Assembly (NCBI GenBank): GCA_040220895.1
Contig: JAVJVY010000020.1
Span: 1-64,000 of the forward strand
Reading direction: 5' to 3'
Origin: UBA11591 sp040220895
GTDB taxonomy: Bacteria; Bacteroidota; Bacteroidia; Flavobacteriales_E; Vicingaceae
DNA: 64,000 nucleotides
Part shown: one piece after another, positions 36,231-43,468 of the stretch
How the letters are laid out: the number at the start of each line of letters is the position of its first letter
How positions within the stretch are numbered: the first letter of the stretch is position 1
The notes under the pieces: generated by a model
Database searches by the model: none
Told to the model about the DNA's origin: nothing
Seen by the model: only the letters and a program-made list of their open reading frames with translations
Translations under genes and position numbers: made by a program

Positions 36231-38042
36231 ATGCAAATTAAAGGAGTACTAAATTATCAGAAATTCGCCACCTTCCTTATGAATAGGCGAGAAATCTATA
36301 TTTCAACGCACATGTTGAATTTAGCCCTTTGGCTTTCAATTCTTTGTGCAAATAATCCGGTGGTCTCACAGACAAGTTTTTCTAATCAAAATGCCGAAAA
36401 CGTGCTAAATGGGAATTACAATCCGGCAAGTTATACACCGGGTCATATTATTCAAAGCAAGGATAGCATTATTGATGGAATCATCAGTGAAATAGAGGAA
36501 GATAGTTTAAAGGCTTACCTGGTGGCTTTGGAAAAATTTGGCACTAGAAACAGTGGATCGGATACTATTTCCTCAAATCGGGGTATAGGAGCAGCAAGGC
36601 GCTGGATCCATAAGAAATTCGTAGAGTTCTCAGCGCAAAATGATTATCGACTTGAAGTCGGTTACCTTACTTTTTTTAAAGGTATTTGCAGTCAGGTGGA
36701 GCATAGAAACGTCATGGCAGTTTTGCCCGGATTGGATACTTCAAAAAAAGAAATTGTTTTAGTCGAAGCTCATATGGACAGCCGTTGTGAGAGTAGTTGT
36801 GATACGGCATGTTACGCACCGGGAATGGATGACAACGGCTCAGGAACGGTGTTGGTGATGGAATTGGCGAGGGTGATGTCAAAATACTCTTTTGACAGAA
36901 CGATCGTATTCACCACGGTAACCGCTGAAGAACAAGGGCTTCAGGGAGGTTCTGTCTGGGCCAAGTACTTTTTTGATCAAAACATCGATGTATTGGCATG
37001 TTTGAATAACGACATTGTAGGGGGGGTGGAATGTGGTCTAAATTCATCTCCCCCAAGCTGTTCCCCGGTAGGTGCTATTGACAGCCTCAATCTTAGGGTA
37101 TTTTCTTATTCACCGCAAAACGATAGTAACCTTGTATCGCAGGGAAAACAGCTGGCCCGGTACGTCAAGTTGCAGCAAATTGAAGAAATCAACACCAGAA
37201 TCCAGGTCCCCGTGAACTTAAACCTCCAAATAAGAGAGGACAGACAGGGCAGGGGAGGTGATCACATTCCATTCAGGCAGTATGGGTTCTCGTCCATACG
37301 ATTTACAAGTGCTCACGAGCATGGCGATGGAAGCGGGCAAAGCGGTGACAGACAACATTCCGTCAATGATATGCTGGGCCTTGACTTATCTGTGCCGCCG
37401 GATGGAAAGCTCGACACTTTTTTTATCGACTTCTCCTACTTGAAAAGAAATGTGTTGACAAATGCCATCAATATTTCTCTTCTTGCCAAATCCCCTCGCA
37501 CACCTCAGCCCATCTATGAACTTAATGCCTTCGGAAACCTTGAAAACTTAGTGTTTCAGGGGCCGGATGCTGCTTTTGACCACCGAGTTGGAATAAGAAG
37601 AATAAATTCTCCAAGCCTATACTTTGATACCGTTCTGACTTTTAGTAAAAACCTGATCCATGTCAGCGAGTTGACGCCAGGGGGAAACGTTCAACTTCAT
37701 TGCATGAATGTAGCGAAACAAATAGAGAGTATTCCCGTGGTGCACCACAGTGATAGATTCTTGCGTGTTTCAAACCAGGCATCACCCATTAATTGCCTGA
37801 ACCTTTATCCAAATCCTGCCTCAAATTTGATCAATGTGCGGTGGAAGTGCGCCCTGGCTCCGGGTGATCTGTTTTTTAGATTCTATGACATACAAGGCAG
37901 GGAAGTATTAACAGGTACCATGAAAGAGGAGGCTTTGGTCGGGCGGGAAATCAACATCGAATCTTTAGATCATGGGCTTTATGAGGTTGTGTTTTCACAT
38001 CAAAATGGCGATACTTTCCATCACAAGCTAATTGTGCAATGA
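36231..38042 (+). CDS. Secreted M28-family zinc peptidase with type A T9SS sorting domain
   Basis: This protein of up to 603 residues has the M28 di-zinc ligands in order: His and Asp in VEAHMDSRC near 181, Asp in PGMDDNGSG near 200, catalytic Glu and ligand Glu in TAEEQG near 234, Asp in NNDIVGG near 260 and His in AHEHGDG near 362. The C-terminal 80 residues form a type A sorting domain (LNLYPNPASN near 523). The hydrophobic signal begins only near residue 28, so the true start may be ATG 36279 (Met17) rather than 36231. M28 members are aminopeptidases or carboxypeptidases; here it would act at the cell surface or outside. Its stop overlaps the next ATG by four bases. Confidence 0.9.
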   Translation: MQIKGVLNYQKFATFLMNRREIYISTHMLNLALWLSILCANNPVVSQTSFSNQNAENVLNGNYNPASYTPGHIIQSKDSIIDGIISEIEEDSLKAYLVALEKFGTRNSGSDTISSNRGIGAARRWIHKKFVEFSAQNDYRLEVGYLTFFKGICSQVEHRNVMAVLPGLDTSKKEIVLVEAHMDSRCESSCDTACYAPGMDDNGSGTVLVMELARVMSKYSFDRTIVFTTVTAEEQGLQGGSVWAKYFFDQNIDVLACLNNDIVGGVECGLNSSPPSCSPVGAIDSLNLRVFSYSPQNDSNLVSQGKQLARYVKLQQIEEINTRIQVPVNLNLQIREDRQGRGGDHIPFRQYGFSSIRFTSAHEHGDGSGQSGDRQHSVNDMLGLDLSVPPDGKLDTFFIDFSYLKRNVLTNAINISLLAKSPRTPQPIYELNAFGNLENLVFQGPDAAFDHRVGIRRINSPSLYFDTVLTFSKNLIHVSELTPGGNVQLHCMNVAKQIESIPVVHHSDRFLRVSNQASPINCLNLYPNPASNLINVRWKCALAPGDLFFRFYDIQGREVLTGTMKEEALVGREINIESLDHGLYEVVFSHQNGDTFHHKLIVQ

Positions 38043-38668
38043 TGCAAAAGATCGCAATCATAGTTTTAGCTTTATCTGCCATGTCTTGCAGGCCTACATC
38101 CCTGCTGCAATCGGGGTTAACGGAAGAAGTGATTCCTGATAACATCAGCAAAATAGCCGTTATTGCCTATCCTGGCATTTTAAAAGATGCCAAGACATTT
38201 GAGTCGGCGGCAAGAGGGGTATTTAATACAAGCAAGGTTCAGTTCATGACATTAAATGAACTAACCAAAGGCGCTGATAGCCTTCTCAAGCGCGATCAAA
38301 AGGGCATGCATTCTTTTCTTATAGATCAAGGGGTGGACGGAATTATTGAAGTACGCTTCGTAAGTATTCGAAAAGAAGAGTCTTCGTCGGAAGATCAGTA
38401 TCCCACCAGGAGGGAATACCGAATAATGGATGACACACATTACTCCAAATTGATTCAAGAGTATGGTAAAAGAGAAGAGAAGGGGGCCATTTACGAAGAT
38501 ACAAGGATCAAAATGGATATACGACTACTGGTTCGAAAACAAAACACTTTCACAACAATTTGGTCGTGCAGGACTGATAGTCAAAATCCCAAAAGCCATT
38601 CCTCGCTTTCACGGGCGAGCGCTAAAAAAGCGAAAAAAGCCCTTAGAAAAGAAGGCATTCTCTACTGA
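38039..38668 (+). CDS. Unrecognised lipoprotein
   Basis: This 209-residue protein has a lipoprotein signal ending ALSAMSC with the lipid-anchored Cys at 17. The mature part has an alternating alpha/beta pattern (KIAVIAYPG near 42, GVDGIIEVRFVSIRK near 98), reminiscent of small periplasmic proteins that contain a Rossmann-like half, but I do not recognise a family. The C-terminus is very Lys/Ala/Ser-rich. It is translationally coupled to the M28 peptidase (ATGA overlap), so the two probably share an operon. The start is the first of two adjacent ATG codons. Confidence 0.7.
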   Translation: MMQKIAIIVLALSAMSCRPTSLLQSGLTEEVIPDNISKIAVIAYPGILKDAKTFESAARGVFNTSKVQFMTLNELTKGADSLLKRDQKGMHSFLIDQGVDGIIEVRFVSIRKEESSSEDQYPTRREYRIMDDTHYSKLIQEYGKREEKGAIYEDTRIKMDIRLLVRKQNTFTTIWSCRTDSQNPKSHSSLSRASAKKAKKALRKEGILY

Positions 38669-38727
38669 TTTCCATCTTTTAATAAATTCCAATCAGAATT
38701 GTATAATACGTTCATTCACAAGTATAT

Positions 38728-38759
38728 ATACATATGTATTGTGTAATATACATTTGTAT
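38728..38759. promoter_or_regulatory. Tandem 12-base dyads spaced 20 bases, operator candidate
   Basis: ATACATATGTAT (38728-38739) is a perfect palindrome. ATACATTTGTAT (38748-38759) differs from it by one base and starts exactly 20 bases later, two helical turns on. The second copy contains TACATTTG, a full match to the Bacteroidota -7 element TAnnTTTG. The gap 38669-38889 is otherwise very AT-rich and contains no gene. The downstream XRE regulator is the natural candidate to bind here. Confidence 0.4.
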
Positions 38760-38889
38760 TTTAATCATCAATACAAAATTTTATTTCATTATATATCAAT
38801 AGATTATAAACGCTACATAAAGCTTTAGGTAAATTGTGATTTATCAATTGTATTACATTCGTAAATAGAACATTCAATAACTAGCTTAA

Positions 38890-39279
38890 GTGAAAGAAAG
38901 AATAAGGGAATTCATTCGTCAAAAAGGTCTAAACGCTAAAAATTTCGCAGATGAAATCGGCGTTCAGGCCTCGTCGGTTTCGCATATCTTGACCGGAAGA
39001 AATCAACCCAGTGTCGATTTTCTGGTTAAAATGCTGAATCGCTATCCCAGCATGGATTTAAAGTACATTATTTCTGGTGATAAAACGGTAAAACAAGGCG
39101 TCGATGAATTGAGTAATTCAATGCATCATAACCAAAAAGATCGTGAAGAAAAGTCAGTTATAAATCAAGCATTTGAAGAAAGAAATACAAATGTAAATAG
39201 TAACAGGGTTGTTACTTCGATTATACTGTTGATGGATGATGGTACCTTTCAGCGCTTTGAACCCTCAATTGAGCCCTGA
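38890..39279 (+). CDS. XRE-family helix-turn-helix regulator
   Basis: This 129-residue DNA-binding protein has an XRE/HTH_3 domain at about 2-62: NAKNFADEIGVQASSVSHIL spans the helix-turn-helix, and PSVDFLVKMLNRYP follows. A polar linker leads to the C-terminal stretch VVTSIILLMDDGTFQRF, a short beta motif found on many Bacteroidota XRE proteins. The start is GTG at 38890; no in-frame ATG lies upstream in a suitable place. AT-rich dyads lie 130-160 bases upstream and suggest autoregulation. The regulon is unknown; pyrD follows 40 bases later on the same strand. Confidence 0.85.
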   Translation: MKERIREFIRQKGLNAKNFADEIGVQASSVSHILTGRNQPSVDFLVKMLNRYPSMDLKYIISGDKTVKQGVDELSNSMHHNQKDREEKSVINQAFEERNTNVNSNRVVTSIILLMDDGTFQRFEPSIEP

Positions 39280-39319
39280 TTTTAATCAATCATGACATTG
39301 AATGTTATAATTTCGGGCC

Positions 39320-40348
39320 ATGTTTTACCATCGGTTTATCAAACCCTTATTTTTCCTTCTTCCGGCAGAAAGGGCTCATGGAATAGCGGCATTCTTTCTC
39401 AAGCTTTTTTCGATCGGTCCATTTAGGCGTGTGTTCAGACTGGTATTCAGATCTAAAGCGGCGAGCCCATACCGTTGCATGGGCTTGGAATTCCCCTCAA
39501 GATTGGGACTTGCCGCAGGATTCGATAAGGATGCCACCATGTACAAAGCATTAAGCGCTATTGGATTCGGATTTATCGAAGTTGGAACCGTAACACCATT
39601 ACCCCAACCCGGAAATGAAAAGCCCAGATTATTCCGACTGCCCCAAGACAGAGCGTTGATTAATAGAATGGGCTTTAACAATCGAGGACTAAGTGCCATG
39701 TCTAGTAAATTGCGCTCCAAGCCTAAAAATTTGATCATTGGAGGCAACATCGGAAAGAATAAGCTAACTCTTAACGAAGAAGCCATTGTTGATTATCGAA
39801 CGTGTTTTGAGGGGCTTTTCGATTTGGTTGATTACTTTACAATCAACGTGTCATCCCCTAATACGCCCGGACTTAGAGAGTTGCAAGAGAAAAAACCCCT
39901 ATTGAATCTGCTGACCGAAATACAACGTATCAATCTTCTTAAAAAGAACCCCAAGCCTATTTTATTAAAGATTGCACCCGATCTTTCTGAAGCTCAATTA
40001 CAGGATATAGTCGAAATTATAAAAACATCAAATCTAGCGGGCGTAATCGCCACCAACACCACCATTTTGCGCGATAACCTTAATTCATCCGAGGCTTTGA
40101 TAAAAAAGTCCGGTTTGGGTGGATTGAGCGGTCCACCGCTTAAAAGACGGTCTATTGAAGTAGTGAAATACCTTCGCAGCAATCTGGGAAGCGAATTCGT
40201 CATTATCGGAGTGGGAGGTATTTCAAACGGAAAGGAAGCCAGGGATATGATAAGTGCTGGTGCCAATCTAGTGCAGATATACACCTCCTTTATCTATGGT
40301 GGTCCGGCGTTGGTAAGAGATATTAATAAGGCCTTGACCCTCGTATGA
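39320..40348 (+). CDS. pyrD: Dihydroorotate dehydrogenase (quinone), class 2
   Basis: This 342-residue FMN enzyme oxidises dihydroorotate to orotate in pyrimidine synthesis and passes electrons to the quinone pool. Class 2 features are present: an N-terminal membrane-associating extension of about 45 residues, AAGFDKDA near 64, NRMGFNNRG near 113, FTINVSSPNTPGLRELQ near 173 with the catalytic Ser, LLKIAPDL near 216, NTTI near 245, and GVGGISNGKEA near 295. The start is ATG 39320. The gene lies between the XRE regulator and a lipoprotein gene and is probably transcribed alone or with the regulator. Confidence 0.96.
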   Translation: MFYHRFIKPLFFLLPAERAHGIAAFFLKLFSIGPFRRVFRLVFRSKAASPYRCMGLEFPSRLGLAAGFDKDATMYKALSAIGFGFIEVGTVTPLPQPGNEKPRLFRLPQDRALINRMGFNNRGLSAMSSKLRSKPKNLIIGGNIGKNKLTLNEEAIVDYRTCFEGLFDLVDYFTINVSSPNTPGLRELQEKKPLLNLLTEIQRINLLKKNPKPILLKIAPDLSEAQLQDIVEIIKTSNLAGVIATNTTILRDNLNSSEALIKKSGLGGLSGPPLKRRSIEVVKYLRSNLGSEFVIIGVGGISNGKEARDMISAGANLVQIYTSFIYGGPALVRDINKALTLV

Positions 40349-40442
40349 ACGCCATTGCTGGCGCTAAAATTAGCCTTATCAACTTTGTGGTTTCGATGAT
40401 TTATCTATCTTTAAGCCCCGTTATCAATCAAGTGTTTTTCAT

Positions 40443-41339
40443 ATGCATAAAATGAAATTTGGATCAATGTTTCTGCTTTCGGCAGGACTCATCACCATAA
40501 TGTCCTGCGGCTCGGGCACCGGACAGGATGAGGTAGATCAAGAAGCTTTTACCGAGGAAATTGAAGAAGAATTGGTAAATGAAGGAGAACGCGTTGTTTA
40601 TTACGGTACGCCTTCGCTAGTGGAAGTTGCCTCCATCATGGAAGCCTCGGGTGCCGAATTTACTCCGGAACTGCTGAATGACCCATCTTCCCGTTCCAAT
40701 TACTCAACCAATGCATCCAAAGCGCTAAATCTAGGTGTTTATGGAGCAGACTTGGCTTACAGCGCCATGTACAGACATACGCAGGAATCAATTAATTTCC
40801 TTGAAGCCGTTAAAATAATGTCAGAAGACCTGGGCCTAACCGGTGCCTTTGAGGCCGACTTATTGTCCAGTCTGGAAACGAATATCTCTAACAGGGACAG
40901 TTTGTTGGATGTGGTTACTGACTTTTACTGGTCTGCAGATGCCTATTTACAAGACAACGATCGTTCGAATGTGGCAGCATTGATCATTGCCGGAGGTTGG
41001 ATTGAGTCCATGTACCTTGCGTGCAATATGTCCCAGAATAGCCCGAATAACAAGGACATAAAGCAAAAAATCGCCGAACAGAAATTGGTTTTAAAAAACC
41101 TGGTGCTTTTCCTGGCCGACGCCGGAAAAGGAGATGCGCCGGTTGAGGCAATCAATGCGGATCTGAAGGAATTACAAGAAATTTACAACAGCATTGACAT
41201 CACCCATGGAGAAATAGAAACTCAGGTGTCTGATGGTGAAATGGTCATCGAAAACGAAACAGCGGTAGCCTTTAACCAGGATGCCTTAACTAATCTTTGT
41301 ACTAAAATAGGAGGGATAAGAGATGAAATCGTCCAATAA
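40443..41339 (+). CDS. Unrecognised lipoprotein, helical
   Basis: This 298-residue protein has a lipoprotein signal (LITIMSCGSG, lipid-anchored Cys at about 22). An acidic spacer follows, then a mostly helical domain with the conserved-looking block NASKALNLGVYGADLAYSAMY near 95 and a second helical block near 180 (ALIIAGGWIESMYLACNM). I recognise no named family with confidence; similar lipoproteins occur in Bacteroidota. CAACTTTG at 40380-40387 is a possible -7 element. The gene overlaps the next one by 17 bases, and the HMG-CoA lyase gene follows close behind, so the three are likely co-transcribed. Confidence 0.72.
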   Translation: MHKMKFGSMFLLSAGLITIMSCGSGTGQDEVDQEAFTEEIEEELVNEGERVVYYGTPSLVEVASIMEASGAEFTPELLNDPSSRSNYSTNASKALNLGVYGADLAYSAMYRHTQESINFLEAVKIMSEDLGLTGAFEADLLSSLETNISNRDSLLDVVTDFYWSADAYLQDNDRSNVAALIIAGGWIESMYLACNMSQNSPNNKDIKQKIAEQKLVLKNLVLFLADAGKGDAPVEAINADLKELQEIYNSIDITHGEIETQVSDGEMVIENETAVAFNQDALTNLCTKIGGIRDEIVQ

Positions 41340-41793
41340 TAAAGGATTAAAAAAGGGAATTGTTTGTCTTTTTATATTTTCAGTTGTGCTGGGTATAACC
41401 GGCACGAGTTTAATGGCACAATGCAGGACCTATGCCAAAAATACCTGTGAGAGCCAGTTAGATGATTACCTTCTTAACGGCAGAATGTACGGTGGTTATA
41501 TGATTCAGGGCCAGAACACGGAACTCTACGTTGTGCTGAGTGCCGGCCAGAAGTACCGCCTTGTGGGTTGCACAAAAGAATCACTCGGACAATTGTGGAT
41601 TCAGATCATTGATGGCAAGGGTCATGTAATTTTTGACAACACAGAGTATGATCTTGTTCAAAACTGGGATTTTACCGTTAAATCAACCCAGGAGTTCAAA
41701 ATAAGAACCTTTATTCCCGAGCCTAAAGGCAAAACCGAACAAAAAATGCGGGATTGTTCCCTTATGCTTATCGGCAGCAAGGGATCTTCTTGA
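41323..41793 (+). CDS. Unrecognised secreted protein
   Basis: This 156-residue protein has an N-terminal signal (hydrophobic run at about 13-31, cleavage after LMAQ). The mature part is beta-rich with four or more Cys (CRTYAKNTCESQL near 33, LVGCTKESLG near 84, MRDCSLML near 144), which suggests disulfides in the periplasm or outside. The pattern of strands resembles a small jelly-roll domain, but no family was recognised. It overlaps the upstream lipoprotein gene by 17 bases and ends 12 bases before the HMG-CoA lyase gene. Confidence 0.7.
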   Translation: MKSSNNKGLKKGIVCLFIFSVVLGITGTSLMAQCRTYAKNTCESQLDDYLLNGRMYGGYMIQGQNTELYVVLSAGQKYRLVGCTKESLGQLWIQIIDGKGHVIFDNTEYDLVQNWDFTVKSTQEFKIRTFIPEPKGKTEQKMRDCSLMLIGSKGSS

Positions 41794-41805
41794 TCCCTCA
41801 TCCCG

Positions 41806-42663
41806 ATGTCGTCCGTTAAACTCATAGAGTGTCCTAGGGATGCTATGCAGGGCATTGATGCCTTTATTCCTACAGATTCAAAGATCAAATACATCCAGCA
41901 ACTCCTCTCTGTTGGCTTCGATACCGTTGACATGGGTAGCTTTGTATCTCCCAAAGCCATTCCTCAATTAAGAGATACGGCACTTGTTCTGGATAAGCTC
42001 GATCTAACTAAGACTTCTTCAAAACTTCTTACGATCATAGCAAATTTAAGGGGGGCAAAAACTAGCGTAGAATTTGACCAGATCACCTACCTGGGTTTTC
42101 CCTTTTCCATTTCTGAAGAGTTTCAAAAACGCAATACCAATGCAAGTATTGAGGAATCACTGATGCGCGTGGATGACATAATTGACCTTTGTATTCAAAA
42201 AAAGAAGGAGCTTGTTATTTACATATCAATGGCCTTTGGAAATCCTTATCGGGAAGAATGGAACGCCGATATTGCTGCACATTGGGTTGATGTTATTGCC
42301 AAACGTGGCGTGGGCATCATTTCCTTGTCAGACACTATCGGAAGTAGCACTTCACAAAGCATCCAATACCTTTTGGAGCAATTGATCCCTGCATATCCCA
42401 ACATCGAATTTGGCGCTCATTTGCACACAAGGCCAGATGATTGGCGGGAAAAAGTCCATGCCGCTTATCAGAGCGGGTGTAGGCGATTTGATGGAGCTAT
42501 CAGGGGTTTTGGAGGTTGCCCAATGGCCAGTGATGACCTGGTTGGAAACATGCCAACGGAAAATCTGATTCAATACTTGATGGAAGTGGGTCAAGAGACG
42601 GGAATTGACAAGGCCGCATTCCAACTTTCCAGTCAGTTATCTCTTCAAACTTTTCCTGCCTGA
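41806..42663 (+). CDS. mvaB: Hydroxymethylglutaryl-CoA lyase
   Basis: This 285-residue TIM-barrel enzyme splits HMG-CoA into acetoacetate and acetyl-CoA in leucine degradation. ECPRDAMQG near 8 holds the catalytic Arg-Asp pair. SDTIGSSTSQ near 171 and HLHTRPDDW near 205 provide the metal-binding His residues, and GFGGCPMASDDLVGN near 230 holds the loop Cys of the family signature. Length is usual. The start is ATG 41806. Its stop abuts the stop of the convergent small Ig-like gene with no gap. Two unrelated envelope genes precede it closely, an unusual setting for a catabolic enzyme. Confidence 0.92.
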   Translation: MSSVKLIECPRDAMQGIDAFIPTDSKIKYIQQLLSVGFDTVDMGSFVSPKAIPQLRDTALVLDKLDLTKTSSKLLTIIANLRGAKTSVEFDQITYLGFPFSISEEFQKRNTNASIEESLMRVDDIIDLCIQKKKELVIYISMAFGNPYREEWNADIAAHWVDVIAKRGVGIISLSDTIGSSTSQSIQYLLEQLIPAYPNIEFGAHLHTRPDDWREKVHAAYQSGCRRFDGAIRGFGGCPMASDDLVGNMPTENLIQYLMEVGQETGIDKAAFQLSSQLSLQTFPA

Positions 42664-43170
42664 TCAGCGCAGATCATCCACTGCCTGGTATTGCTTTTTT
42701 ATGCTATTGGTATACTCAGACCTGTAGTTAAGGTCTTCTAGGGAAGGGTCGTATTCAAAAATTACATAGGGAAAATCGAATATGGACGTGGCAAATGGAT
42801 CTACTTTTTCGAGATCTTCATATTCTTCCTGACGTATCAGCTCCATTTCAAACTTAAATGCAGGTAGCTTCTTGATGTCAAGGGGCACATTTGTGAGTAT
42901 CAAGGCCCTTTTTGGATAATAACCAACCTTGCTGATTTCAATCATGTACTCAGAAGAACCTTGGAGTTCCATTTGGAATACCCCTTTTTTTTCTTCTGTA
43001 ATGGTATTCACATGTTCTCCGCCTTCAAAAACCTCAACCATAAAATTCAAGATAACCTCCTTGTTTGTGCGATCAGTGACCGCACCAGAGAATTTGAACG
43101 TGCGTTCATCTTGAGCCATTAATTGCGAAAACTGAAATACCAGAAGGAAAAAGATAACGTGTGGGCGCAT
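42664..43170 (-). CDS. Small secreted Ig-like protein, paralog of the giant repeat protein's N-terminus
   Basis: This 168-residue protein has a signal peptide (1-19, ending LMAQ), a carboxypeptidase-regulatory-like Ig domain (FKFSGAVTDRTNKEVILNFMV near 25, EYMIEISKVGYYPKRALIL near 74) and a tail with EYDPSLEDLNYRSEYT near 140. The same order, Ig domain, then FxFxxxL, then YDPSxxxxNYDxEYTxxxKxQ, occurs at residues 25-165 of the 2060-residue protein encoded at 46488-52670. This gene is divergent from the cobalamin operon, its start lying about 70 bases from the riboswitch. The shared architecture suggests descent from one ancestor. Function unknown. Confidence 0.75.
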   Translation of the reverse strand: MRPHVIFFLLVFQFSQLMAQDERTFKFSGAVTDRTNKEVILNFMVEVFEGGEHVNTITEEKKGVFQMELQGSSEYMIEISKVGYYPKRALILTNVPLDIKKLPAFKFEMELIRQEEYEDLEKVDPFATSIFDFPYVIFEYDPSLEDLNYRSEYTNSIKKQYQAVDDLR

Positions 43171-43230
43171 GTTGTTAATAAAGCCGTTTATTCATTTCAA
43201 TCAAAGATAATACAGTTATTAAGAAAGCAC

Positions 43231-43238
43231 TAACTTTG
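43231..43238 (+). promoter_or_regulatory. -7 promoter element of the cobalamin operon
   Basis: TAACTTTG matches TAnnTTTG fully and sits just ahead of the riboswitch, so transcription would start near 43242, at the first base of the predicted aptamer. The -33 element is not obvious. Confidence 0.5.
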
Positions 43239-43242
43239 TTAC

Positions 43243-43407
43243 GCGGTATGCCGCATCCATTCGGATGTGGGATTAAAAGGGAATCGGGTGAAAACCCCGA
43301 ACAGTGCCCGCTGCTGTAATTCTTGAAAGGGACCGTTAACACCCCGCCACTTTTCTTTGAAAGGGAAGGCTAATGGTTTTGAGAAGAGTCAGAAGACCTG
43401 CCGCCGA
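43243..43407 (+). ncRNA. Cobalamin riboswitch
   Basis: The conserved core is present in order: AAAGGGAATCGGGTG, AAAACCCCGAACAGTGCCCG then CTGCTGTAA, the GCCAC...GGGAAGGC stem (about 43346-43370), and the B12 box AGTCAGAAGACCTGCC at 43387-43402. It lies in the leader of a BtuB-type receptor gene. When cobalamin binds, this class normally lowers expression of uptake genes. Downstream, CCGCC (43401-43405) can pair with GGCGG (43451-43455), enclosing a small TGCTTT/AAAGCA hairpin, which could mask the start region of the receptor. Confidence 0.93.
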
Positions 43408-43468
43408 ATTTTTTAAACCAATGCTTTCGGGTTAAAAGCAATGTTTTCATGGCGGTTTTCCGCAAAGT

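Noticed and set aside
38463..38828. 121-codon frame overlapping the lipoprotein gene end
   Set aside because: It overlaps a better gene in another frame, and its second half runs through the AT-rich regulatory gap with Tyr/Ile-rich low-complexity sequence.
40351..40376. Terminator after pyrD (GCCA/TGGC hairpin)
   Set aside because: Only four base pairs and no T-run; too weak to support.
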